Shown: positions 1 through 5,671 of the stretch, piece after piece
Layout of the letters: every line of letters begins with the position of its first letter
Numbering within the stretch: position 1 is the first letter of the stretch
Assembly: GCA_001770235.1 (NCBI GenBank)
Contig: MEQN01000072.1
Span: 2,766-12,272, forward strand
Reading direction: 5' to 3'
DNA length: 9,507 nt
Origin: Betaproteobacteria bacterium RBG_16_58_11
Lineage (GTDB): Bacteria; Pseudomonadota; Gammaproteobacteria; Burkholderiales; Thiobacteraceae
Translations under genes and position numbers: made by a program
Notes under the pieces: generated by a model
Database searches by the model: none
The model's input: the letters and a program-made list of their open reading frames with translations, nothing else
What the model was told of the DNA's origin: nothing

Positions 1-767
1 CCCGGCACAGCAGCCGGCACCGTACGCCGAAAACAAATCAGCGTCGCTGCGGCAATTTCCTGCGCCGTGGCCTGTTGCGGGCAATCTTTTCCGGGCAGCA
101 CCATGTTGGGCTTCAGCAGCATATATTCCAGTTGCACGCGATGCCGGAGCAGCGCGTGGAACACGGTCTCCAGCACCTCTTCCGTCACACTGGCGCAGCG
201 CTCGATGCTGTGGCTTCCGTCCATCAAGACTTCCGGTTCCACAATCGGCACGATGTCGAGTTCCTGGCAGATCGCCGCATAGCGCGCCAGGCTGTCGGCG
301 TTCACTTCAATCGCGCGGGTCGAAGGCAGGCCATCGCCGATGGTGATCACCGCGCGCCATTTCGCAAAGCGCGCGCCCAGCTCTTTATAGCCGGCAAGCC
401 GTTCGGCCAAGCCTTGCAATCCATGCGTCACCTTGTCGCCGGGAAAATTCGCCAAAGCTTGCGTGCCCTTATCCACTTTAATGCCGGGCACGATGCCTTG
501 TGCCGCCAGTACCTGCGGCAAGGCTATACCCGCTGCGCTTTTCTGTTTCAGCGTTTCCTCGAACAAAATCACGCCGCTGATGTAGTCGGACAACCCTGGC
601 GCGGTAAATAACAATTCCCGATAGCTGCGCCGGTTTTCCTCGGTGGAGACAACATCGATGTTCTTGAATCGCTTCTCGATCGTGCCAGCGCTTTCGTCTG
701 CGGCGAGAATACCTTTGGTCGGGGCAGTCAGTTCCGCTACCGTTTTTTCCATTGCTTGCGAAAACAT
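1..767 (-). CDS. Fructose-1,6-bisphosphate aldolase, class I (C-terminus beyond left edge)
   Basis: Cytoplasmic enzyme of glycolysis, gluconeogenesis and the Calvin cycle. It reversibly cleaves fructose 1,6-bisphosphate to dihydroxyacetone phosphate and glyceraldehyde 3-phosphate through a lysine Schiff base. The visible 255 codons match the class I (animal/plant-type) fold. ILAADES with Asp24 lies near the N-terminus, and the FAKWR motif holds Lys136 (rabbit Lys146). VEPE has Glu177 and Glu179 (rabbit Glu187 and Glu189), and LLKPN has Lys219, the Schiff-base lysine (rabbit Lys229). The constant offset of about ten residues supports full colinearity. About 80-100 C-terminal residues should lie off the left edge. 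The ATG at 765-767 is chosen because GAGGAG stands ten bases upstream and the homology starts immediately. It is apparently transcribed alone from its own promoter. The family call is very secure; I give no gene symbol because naming of class I enzymes varies. Confidence 0.96.
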   Translation of the reverse strand, partial: MFSQAMEKTVAELTAPTKGILAADESAGTIEKRFKNIDVVSTEENRRSYRELLFTAPGLSDYISGVILFEETLKQKSAAGIALPQVLAAQGIVPGIKVDKGTQALANFPGDKVTHGLQGLAERLAGYKELGARFAKWRAVITIGDGLPSTRAIEVNADSLARYAAICQELDIVPIVEPEVLMDGSHSIERCASVTEEVLETVFHALLRHRVQLEYMLLKPNMVLPGKDCPQQATAQEIAAATLICFRRTVPAAVP

Positions 768-799
768 GGGAATAAGCTCCTCTTTAATGGGCTTAATTA

Positions 800-828
800 A
801 AGATAGACCTCAATGTTCACGGCAGCAA
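800..828 (-). promoter_or_regulatory. Candidate sigma-70 promoter of the aldolase gene
   Basis: On the minus strand a TTGCTG box (823-828) and a TATCTT box (800-805) are separated by 17 bases. Each matches four of six consensus positions. The predicted start of transcription would be about 25 bases before the aldolase ATG, which leaves a short leader containing the GAGGAG ribosome binding site. Seen by eye only; there is no experimental support. Confidence 0.4.
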
Positions 829-878
829 GAAACCTTACATCCAAATGATGCCAATAATTTTCGATGCGGTCGGAACGG

Positions 879-897
879 TGGCGCGGGATACGCGCTA
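879..897. other. Intergenic hairpin, 7-bp stem
   Basis: A GCGCG / CGCGC pair closes a five-base GGATA loop. It extends by a G-U wobble (plus-strand RNA) and a T-A pair to seven base pairs. It lies between the 58-codon gene and the aldolase promoter, next to a second and longer hairpin. Neither strand has a following T-run, so a factor-independent terminator is not convincing. Confidence 0.4.
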
Positions 898-904
898 TGG
901 AATG

Positions 905-937
905 TCGTCAGCAAGCGCAAGATACGCTTGATGACGA
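905..937. other. Intergenic hairpin, 12-bp stem, downstream of the 58-codon gene
   Basis: The arms TCGTCA-G-CAAGCG and CGCTTG-A-TGACGA pair over 12 positions with one internal mismatch and a seven-base loop (918-924). It starts about 34 bases after the stop of the minus-strand 58-codon gene. It could protect or end that transcript, but no T-run follows, so intrinsic termination is unproven. It is the strongest secondary structure in this gap. Confidence 0.5.
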
Positions 938-970
938 ATTAGAATGGACGGCAGAAGCCTAGCGGCAGAT

Positions 971-1147
971 TTAGCTAGTAGAAGCGTCGCCGGAATCGCC
1001 TGCCTGCGGCGCTTCGGCTTGGTCGGCTGCCTCGCCTTCGCCTGGTGGTTGATGCTCCGCCAGTTTGCGCAGGCGTTTTTGTTCCTGCTTCTTTTTCTTT
1101 TCCAGTTCTTTCTGACGTTTCTCGAATTGGTAGTTTGGTTTTGCCAA
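971..1147 (-). CDS. Small lysine-rich conserved protein of unknown function (58 aa)
   Basis: A 58-codon frame reading MAKPNYQFEKRQKELEKKK at its start. Residues 9-32 are almost entirely Lys, Arg, Glu and Gln with spaced Leu, as expected for a charged, probably coiled helix. Residues 33-58 are an acidic, Pro/Gly/Ala/Gln-rich, presumably disordered tail. There is no membrane segment or signal peptide. The start codon is TTG (1145-1147), because no ATG or GTG fits and the MAKPNYxFEKRQ beginning is one I recall as recurring in small betaproteobacterial proteins. A weak AGGG lies upstream. The function is unknown. The basic N-terminal half could bind nucleic acid or the ribosome, which is inference from charge alone. 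It could be missed by annotation because of its size and start codon. Confidence 0.72.
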   Translation of the reverse strand: MAKPNYQFEKRQKELEKKKKQEQKRLRKLAEHQPPGEGEAADQAEAPQAGDSGDASTS

Positions 1148-1203
1148 TGTGATATCCCTAGTGACGGCCCGTGCTGCCTTTCAGCGGCGGATGCCTATTC
1201 CGA

Positions 1204-1232
1204 ATAATACTCTACCCCTGCACATTAATCGA
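1204..1232 (-). promoter_or_regulatory. Weak candidate promoter for the 58-codon gene
   Basis: The minus strand has TATTAT (1204-1209, five of six to the -10 consensus) 17 bases after TCGATT (1227-1232, only three of six). The transcript would carry a leader of about 50 bases. The position is sensible but the -35 box is poor. Confidence 0.28.
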
Positions 1233-1282
1233 CGCACCTGACATCCCAGCAATGACATACCGATAGCAAGGCGCGAAATGAA

Positions 1283-1330
1283 ACTTAAGTTAGATTTACA
1301 CTCCTTCTCAAATTGAATCTAAATTTAAGT
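1283..1330. repeat. Imperfect inverted repeat overlapping a promoter, candidate operator
   Basis: The left arm at 1283-1297 and the right arm at 1316-1330 are reverse complements over about 14 positions. AATCTAA and TTAAGT are shared, with one substitution and one inserted base between them. The arms enclose 18 bases and are much more A+T-rich than the surroundings. The left arm overlaps the start of the -35 box and the right arm covers the whole -10 box of the plus-strand promoter. A repressor site is the natural reading. A leader hairpin is less likely, because most of the repeat precedes the predicted transcription start. Confidence 0.45.
1295..1323 (+). promoter_or_regulatory. Candidate sigma-70 promoter of the 99-codon membrane protein gene
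   Basis: TTTACA (1295-1300, five of six to the -35 consensus) is followed after 17 bases by TCTAAA (1318-1323, four of six to the -10 consensus). Transcription would start near 1330, giving a leader of about 40 bases before the ATG at 1370. Confidence 0.45.
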
Positions 1331-1369
1331 GCCGTCGCGCCGATAAAGCAAAAAGCTTCAGGAGAATCT

Positions 1370-1669
1370 ATGTCTAATCTGGAAATTGCCATTTTGATCG
1401 CAGCCGGCTTGGCCTTGCTCTGCGCTAATTTAATCGCATCGACTCGCGTTGTGCGCCGCTTGGGACGATATAGCATCCCTTACGTGCTACTCATTTGGTT
1501 GGCGCCGGTGATTGGCGCCTTGTTCGTGCTGGCCAAGATAAAACGCGAGCGACCTGCGCGCTTGCTGCCGATCAATGCCAATACCATCGACAACCCTTCC
1601 ACGATTCAGGCCGATCCCTGGCCTACCGTGAGCGGGACGACAGAATTGCACTCCCCTTTCCGCAAGTAA
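1370..1669 (+). CDS. Small two-helix membrane protein, PLDc_N-like (99 aa)
   Basis: A 99-residue protein of unknown function. Residues 4-24 are hydrophobic (EIAILIAAGLALLCANLIAST). A short basic loop follows (VVRRLGR, 27-33), then a second hydrophobic segment at 35-56 with WLAPVIGALF, and then a basic stretch (KIKRERPAR). Residues 65-99 are polar and probably disordered. Two helices with a Trp-x-x-Pro-x-x-Gly turn-in and flanking basic residues resemble the small PLDc_N membrane domain; this is a pattern resemblance, not a database match. ATG at 1370 is preferred over an upstream in-frame TTG at 1313 because AGGAGA sits five bases before it and because the TTG would lie inside the promoter. 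It lies 118 nt upstream of, and on the same strand as, the peptidase-hydrolase gene, so co-transcription is possible. Both termini should be cytoplasmic if the basic segments stay inside. Confidence 0.8.
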   Translation: MSNLEIAILIAAGLALLCANLIASTRVVRRLGRYSIPYVLLIWLAPVIGALFVLAKIKRERPARLLPINANTIDNPSTIQADPWPTVSGTTELHSPFRK

Positions 1670-1690
1670 CCCCGCCCCCTCAGCCTCCCG

Positions 1691-1715
1691 CCATAGCCAT
1701 TTTGCTGTGCTATGG
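1691..1715 (+). other. Hairpin between the membrane protein and peptidase genes
   Basis: CCATAGC and GCTATGG form a perfect 7-bp stem around an 11-base loop, 21 bases after the stop of the 99-codon gene. The following bases (TAAATAG) are A+T-rich but contain no T-run, so it is at best a weak terminator or an mRNA-processing structure. It bears on whether the two plus-strand genes form one operon. No convincing promoter was found between it and the next start. Confidence 0.35.
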
Positions 1716-1775
1716 TAAATAGATTGACGCGTGCATCCGGCGCGAAAAATTCCCGATCATCCAAGCAACATCATC

Positions 1776-1781
1776 AAGGAG
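1776..1781 (+). promoter_or_regulatory. Ribosome binding site fixing the start of the peptidase-hydrolase
   Basis: AAGGAG stands six bases before ATG 1788-1790. This selects that start over an in-frame start 19 codons upstream (1731), which has no such site and would add a non-conserved-looking leader. Confidence 0.75.
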
Positions 1782-1787
1782 TGTTCG

Positions 1788-3665
1788 ATGGCTCAATCAA
1801 GTGGAAAAATCCCCAAGCGCAACGTGGTGCCGGATCGGCTGGATTTGCGCGACCGGCCCTATATGCCCGCGATCGCTGTCACGCCGGGCAACGAGCTGTC
1901 ACCCCAAATAGCCTTGCCGGTGTTAAACCAAGGAAACACCAGTGCTTGCACGGGGTTTGCGTTATCCAATGTTGTCAATTTTCTGTTGCGTAGTTGGAAC
2001 CCCCAAGCACCGCAGATTTCACCCTACATGCTCTACTCGATGGCGCGGCGCTATGATGAATTTCCGGGGTATATTGAAGATGCCGGATCCAGCCTGCGCG
2101 GCGCGATGAAGGGCTGGTACAAGCACGGCGCCTGCCGCTTGGAATTGTGGAAGAAGCTCGATATGCCCGCCGCCGCGAAGAAGCCGCAAGATGATTGGTG
2201 GCTGGATGCCGCGCAGCGTCCGCTCGGCGCTTACTATCGGGTTGAGTCGCGTTCAATCACCGATATGCATATGGCGTTGAACGAGGTGGGTATTCTCTAC
2301 GCCAGTGCGATTTGTCATGCCGGCTGGCTGGAAGGTGATCAGGCGAAATCACCCAAGGGTGGCTACTGGCCGATTCCTTTAAAAGAATCCGCAGCAGACG
2401 ATGGAGGTCACGCGTTCATTATTGTCGGCTATACGCGTGCAGGGTTTATCCTGCAAAACTCCTGGGGCGCTGGCTGGGGAAGCGGCGGCTTGGCCATCCT
2501 CACCTATGAAGATTGGCTGGAGAATGCGATGGATTGCTGGGTGGCGCAAAGCGGTGTGGTGACCGACCAGCACATCGAAATCGCTGGCTCGATCTCGCTG
2601 CGCATGGCGCGTGGCCGGGTCAAACTGGCCAGCGATAATGTATTGCGCAACCGCGAAATCGCTCCCTTCATCATCAACATGGAAAACAACGGCCGGCTTT
2701 CCAATACGGGCCAGTTCCGCACACAAGTCGGGGATGTTGATGCGCTGGTCAATGTTCACATCGCCGAGGCACGCAAGCAATGGGGGCTGAAGGGCAGCGC
2801 GCCAACTGATATAGCGATCTATGCGCACGGCGGCTTGACCAGCGAGGAAGACGCAGCACAAACCGCCGCAAACTGGATACCCGCGCTGTACGAAGCGAAA
2901 ATATTACCGATCTTTTTGATGTGGGAAACGGATCTCTGGGCCACGCTGAAGAATCGCCTCGCGGATTTAATCAGCGAGCAGCCGCGCCCTACCGCCGGTA
3001 TAGGCGATCAGTTGAAGCGTTTCTGGAACCAACGTTTGGAGCGCCTGCTGGCCACGCCGGGTACAGCGATTTGGGGTGAGATGAAGCAAAACGGCGACGC
3101 TATTTCTTCCGGCCGTGACAGCGGTGGCCGCATTTTGTATGAGCGCGCGATGCAGTCGCCCTGGTTCACCAAAACACCAGTACGCCTTCATTTGATCGGC
3201 CACTCAGCGGGCGCGATCGTGCACAGCTATGTCGTCGATCGCTTGTGCAAACTGGGTTGGACATTCGAAAGCGTGAATTTCATGGCGCCGGCGGTCACCG
3301 TAGAACTTTTCAACCAAACCGTGTTGCCGCAATTGAAAGACGGCAAAGTGAAGCGCTTGAATCAATTTCATCTCACCGATGTGACGGAGCAAGCCGACCC
3401 AACGTGCAAGCCGATTTTGTACTATTCACGCTCGCTACTGTATTTGGTATCGGAATCGTTCGAACATGGCGTGCCCACACCGATCCTGGGCATGGAGAAA
3501 TATTTTGATCAACACATCGCCTCCCTCGGCTTGAAGCATGTGCAAGCTTGGCCGGCGCCGCTCGGCGCAAGCCAGAGCACCACTCACGGCGGTTTCGATG
3601 ATGATGCCGCCACACGCGGCAGCGTCATCAGCCTAATCAAAACCGGGAAACTTTCGAAGTCATAA
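1788..3665 (+). CDS. Papain-like (C1) cysteine peptidase fused to an alpha/beta-hydrolase domain (625 aa)
   Basis: A two-domain predicted hydrolase. Residues about 15-260 form a papain-type peptidase. It opens with DRLDLRDRPY (16-25) and has QGNTSACTGFA with oxyanion Gln48 and nucleophile Cys54. GGHAFIIVGY carries His208, and QNSWGAGWG carries Asn224. No inhibitory prodomain precedes it. Residues about 300-625 form a second domain. HGGL (347-350) suits an oxyanion loop, GHSAG (471-475) is a nucleophile elbow with Ser473, and HLTD gives Asp531 as the likely acid. TTHGGFDDD near the end gives His600 as the likely base. There is no signal peptide or membrane helix, so it should act in the cytoplasm or leave by a dedicated secretion system. 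The spacing and motifs fit a lipase or esterase-like fold. The substrate is unknown for both halves. I recall similar uncharacterised bacterial proteins of this length, so the fusion is probably a recurring family. The domain calls are firm; the biological role is not. Confidence 0.9.
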   Translation: MAQSSGKIPKRNVVPDRLDLRDRPYMPAIAVTPGNELSPQIALPVLNQGNTSACTGFALSNVVNFLLRSWNPQAPQISPYMLYSMARRYDEFPGYIEDAGSSLRGAMKGWYKHGACRLELWKKLDMPAAAKKPQDDWWLDAAQRPLGAYYRVESRSITDMHMALNEVGILYASAICHAGWLEGDQAKSPKGGYWPIPLKESAADDGGHAFIIVGYTRAGFILQNSWGAGWGSGGLAILTYEDWLENAMDCWVAQSGVVTDQHIEIAGSISLRMARGRVKLASDNVLRNREIAPFIINMENNGRLSNTGQFRTQVGDVDALVNVHIAEARKQWGLKGSAPTDIAIYAHGGLTSEEDAAQTAANWIPALYEAKILPIFLMWETDLWATLKNRLADLISEQPRPTAGIGDQLKRFWNQRLERLLATPGTAIWGEMKQNGDAISSGRDSGGRILYERAMQSPWFTKTPVRLHLIGHSAGAIVHSYVVDRLCKLGWTFESVNFMAPAVTVELFNQTVLPQLKDGKVKRLNQFHLTDVTEQADPTCKPILYYSRSLLYLVSESFEHGVPTPILGMEKYFDQHIASLGLKHVQAWPAPLGASQSTTHGGFDDDAATRGSVISLIKTGKLSKS

Positions 3666-3875
3666 CAGCCTCACCCTATGCTTCTGGCATTGTTGTCTTT
3701 TGCGTTCTTTGGCAAGTTATCCTTAGCGCAGGGAGTACCTCAGTCCATACCGAGTTCGAAAAAACGCTGACTGAGTTCAAGAACGCCCTAATCCGGCCGA
3801 TGTATATCAAACAATCCGGACTAGGAAGCGTGATGAAAAAACAAAATTCAAAAAGCTTGTACGGTGGGAATGGCC
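3666..3875 (+). other. Intergenic segment with possible remnant of a small secreted-protein gene
   Basis: A short frame at 3678-3770 reads MLLALLSFAFFGKLSLAQG and then VPQSIPSSKKR. This looks like a signal peptide with a cleavage region, but it stops after 30 codons and has no ribosome binding site. A frame shifted by -1 continues from the A6 run at 3759-3764 (TLTEFKNALIRPMYIKQS and on) without a stop to 4009, where it overlaps the opposite-strand gene. The segment also contains an imperfect direct repeat (GAGTTC...AACGC at 3752-3767 and 3773-3786) and a 7-bp inverted repeat CTCAGTC/GACTGAG. It may be a decayed gene or simply noncoding. I do not claim a functional product. Confidence 0.2.
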
Positions 3876-3893
3876 CGCCGCGGAAACGTGGCG
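3876..3893 (+). repeat. GC-rich hairpin with GAAA tetraloop
   Basis: CGCCGCG and CGTGGCG pair into a 7-bp stem, with one G-U wobble when read as plus-strand RNA, closed by a GAAA (GNRA) loop. The same bases on the minus strand would give an A-C mismatch and a TTTC loop, so the structure favours plus-strand RNA. It lies about 210 bases after the peptidase-hydrolase stop, and a second hairpin follows directly. Confidence 0.45.
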
Positions 3894-3897
3894 CGTT

Positions 3898-3916
3898 TAC
3901 TTTCTTAGAGAAAGTA
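3898..3916. repeat. Perfect 8-bp inverted repeat at the convergent gene ends
   Basis: TACTTTCT and AGAAAGTA are perfect reverse complements around a three-base loop. It begins 21 bases past the stop of the minus-strand 148-codon gene, between two converging transcription units. It could act as a bidirectional end structure, but neither side has a proper T-run. Alternatively it belongs with the adjacent GC hairpin to a dispersed intergenic repeat. Confidence 0.4.
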
Positions 3917-3937
3917 CCGGCCACCGCGAACCGACAA

Positions 3938-4384
3938 CTACCTGCGCCTGGGTCGCGGCTCGTAGACGTGAATGGCGTGAACGATCTCTTGATACGGCAA
4001 ACTCGCTAGGCTGCCGTATTGCTGCACCGCGGCGCTCAACACGCCGATAATGTTGGCGACCGGCCCTGCCGCATCGGGCACCAATGCCCGCTCAACACCC
4101 AATAATCCCCCGCATTGCAACTTAAGTTCTTTGGTGTGTGGAACCGGCTCATCCGGATGCGCGAGCTTGAGGGTAAATGCCGCCGCCCGCCGCAATTCTT
4201 TCTTCAGTTCCACGCATAAGGCATGCGCGGCGGCGTCCAAACAACCGGCGGCTTCACGCTCGGCGATGTTGCGCTTGATCACATGCTCGCAGCCGCAGCA
4301 ACGGCACAATATCGCACGCTCAAATACGCACTGGAGCGGGTTCACCTCCGTATAGGCATTGCGGTAGGCGTTCTCGTCCAACAT
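3938..4384 (-). CDS. Conserved Cys-rich protein of unknown function (148 aa)
   Basis: A 148-residue soluble protein with eight cysteines: Cys19, a cluster CRCCGC at 27-32, Cys48, Cys57, and Cys91 in the LQCGG motif. Regions such as FERAILCRCCGC, IAEREAAGC and CGGLLGVERAL look like conserved helical segments, and I recall related uncharacterised proteins in betaproteobacteria. The cysteine pattern suggests a metal or Fe-S site, which is inference only. The last residues (YEPRPRRR) are basic. It is the last gene of the operon, 16 nt after the 76-codon gene. ATG 4384 has no good ribosome binding site, so translation probably depends on coupling to the preceding gene, or the true start lies slightly upstream. 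No signal peptide or membrane helix is seen. Confidence 0.78.
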   Translation of the reverse strand: MLDENAYRNAYTEVNPLQCVFERAILCRCCGCEHVIKRNIAEREAAGCLDAAAHALCVELKKELRRAAAFTLKLAHPDEPVPHTKELKLQCGGLLGVERALVPDAAGPVANIIGVLSAAVQQYGSLASLPYQEIVHAIHVYEPRPRRR

Positions 4385-4400
4385 GGCGTAGGTGTAGGAC

Positions 4401-4631
4401 TCAGTAATCCTCGCCGGTGGTGGGTGGCGCTTCCCGTACTTGGGACAGCATATCTTCGGCTTCCAGTTCCGACTCGGCGAACATCACTTTCACGGCCTGG
4501 CCATTAGCAAGCTGCATCGCGTTGCGGCGCGCCTTGGCCTCGGCGCTGGCTGCTTTAAAATTATCGAAGCTCGCGAGCAGCGCCAATTGCCGCACCGGGT
4601 AATTATCAATTTTGTACACGTAATACGGCAT
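4401..4631 (-). CDS. Small conserved protein of unknown function (76 aa)
   Basis: A 76-residue protein beginning MPYYVYKID, with a predicted beta-alpha-beta-alpha pattern. It has a strand at 3-8, a helix around 23-40 rich in Ala, Lys and Arg, the strand AVKVMFAES (46-54), a helix at 56-66, and the tail REAPPTTGEDY. Short proteins starting MPYxVY with a VKVxFA strand and an REAP tail recur, as I recall, in betaproteobacteria without an assigned function. AAGGAG lies six bases before the ATG. The gene begins 10 nt after the hldD stop, so it belongs to the LPS operon. It always travelling with the Cys-rich gene downstream would point to a joint role, which cannot be judged from one genome. Confidence 0.85.
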   Translation of the reverse strand: MPYYVYKIDNYPVRQLALLASFDNFKAASAEAKARRNAMQLANGQAVKVMFAESELEAEDMLSQVREAPPTTGEDY

Positions 4632-4641
4632 GATCTTCTCC

Positions 4642-5637
4642 TTAAGCCGACTTTAGTAAGTGCTGCACATAAAGTGAACAGCCTTCCTCGACGGTGAGGA
4701 GCGGTGCGTCATACCCCGCAATGCGCAGATGGGAAATATCGGCCTGGGTAAAATTCTGGTATTTCCCCTTCAACGCTTCGGGGAAATCGATGTATTCGAG
4801 GATGCCTTGCTGCTGCAATTCTCCCAGGCTCAGTTCGGTCTCGCCTTTCGCGCGGCGGCACGCATTCACGGTGGCGACCGCCACATCATTGAAGGTCTGC
4901 GCGCGGCCCGTGCCCACATTGAAAATGCCGGAGCGTTCCGGGTTGTCGAGAAAATGCAGGTTCACTTTCACCACATCTTCCACCGATATGAAATCGCGCC
5001 GCTGCTCGCCATTACTGTAACCGCCGCTGCCTTCGAACAAACGCACTTTGCCGGTGGCCATGTATTGATTGAACAAATGAAAAGAGACCGAAGCCATGCG
5101 CCCCTTGTGCTGCTCGCGCGGGCCGTAAACATTGAAGTAGCGGAAGCCCGCGACTTGCGCCGTGAGGTGGTTCCAATTGCGGCGCACGTATTGGTCGAAT
5201 AAAAACTTGGAATAGCCGTACACATTGAGCGGGCCTTCATGCGAACGCTCCTCCTTGAACACCGTGCCGCCGCCGTATACGCTGGCCGATGAGGCGTACA
5301 GGAAGGGTACTTCATCTGCCTGGCAATAATCGAACAGGGTTACCGTGTAGCGGTAGTTGTTATCCATCATGTAGCAGCCGTCGGTCTCCATGGTGTCGGA
5401 GCAGGCGCCTTCATGGAAAATCGCCGCGATGTCGTCCTCCCAAGCGCCTTCCAACAGCAGTTCGATGAAATCTTCCTTGTCGATGTAATCCGCGATCTCG
5501 CAATCGACCAGGTTTTTGAATTTATCGGCCTGAGTGAGATTATCGACACAGATAATGTCGGTCTCGCCACGCTCGTTGAGCGCTTTGACGATGTTGGCGC
5601 CGATGAATCCGGCCGCGCCGGTAACGATGTAAACCAT
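4642..5637 (-). CDS. hldD: ADP-L-glycero-D-manno-heptose 6-epimerase
   Basis: Cytoplasmic short-chain dehydrogenase/reductase-type enzyme. It inverts C6 of ADP-D-glycero-beta-D-manno-heptose to the L-glycero form used for the LPS inner core. The 331 residues start with the nucleotide-binding loop TGAAGFIG (6-13). SSASVYGGG holds Ser116, the YGYSK motif holds Tyr140 and Lys144, and HKGRMASV holds Lys178. These sit at the same numbers as the residues known for E. coli HldD, strong evidence of colinearity. [11 protein letters not shown] (213-223) and FNVGTG (239-244) are also characteristic of the family. ATG 5637 is chosen because AAAGGA stands five bases before it and the loop begins at residue 6; the open frame extends 47 codons further upstream into hldA without homology. 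It follows hldA by 34 nt in the same operon. Confidence 0.97.
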   Translation of the reverse strand: MVYIVTGAAGFIGANIVKALNERGETDIICVDNLTQADKFKNLVDCEIADYIDKEDFIELLLEGAWEDDIAAIFHEGACSDTMETDGCYMMDNNYRYTVTLFDYCQADEVPFLYASSASVYGGGTVFKEERSHEGPLNVYGYSKFLFDQYVRRNWNHLTAQVAGFRYFNVYGPREQHKGRMASVSFHLFNQYMATGKVRLFEGSGGYSNGEQRRDFISVEDVVKVNLHFLDNPERSGIFNVGTGRAQTFNDVAVATVNACRRAKGETELSLGELQQQGILEYIDFPEALKGKYQNFTQADISHLRIAGYDAPLLTVEEGCSLYVQHLLKSA

Positions 5638-5671
5638 GCTAATCCTTTCAGCAGCGCCAGACGCCAGATGC

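Noticed and set aside
75..611. 178-codon plus-strand open frame
   Set aside because: It is antisense to the aldolase gene, whose catalytic motifs are unmistakable on the minus strand.
944..1207. 87-codon plus-strand frame with a Leu/Phe-rich, membrane-like stretch
   Set aside because: The hydrophobic run is the complement of the Lys/Glu codons of the minus-strand 58-aa protein, which has the better case; no ribosome binding site.
1975..2861. Long minus-strand frames (93 and 160 codons) across the peptidase gene
   Set aside because: They are antisense to a gene with clear papain motifs and have low-complexity or implausible composition.
3759..3765. AAAAAAC as a programmed -1 frameshift site
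   Set aside because: The zero frame reads AAA-AAA-CGC, so the heptamer is not in the A-AAA-AAC phase, and the upstream frame has no ribosome binding site.
3800..4009. 69-codon plus-strand frame
   Set aside because: It runs through two hairpins and then antisense into the 148-aa gene. Only its upstream part may be a gene relic, so it is not called as a functional gene.
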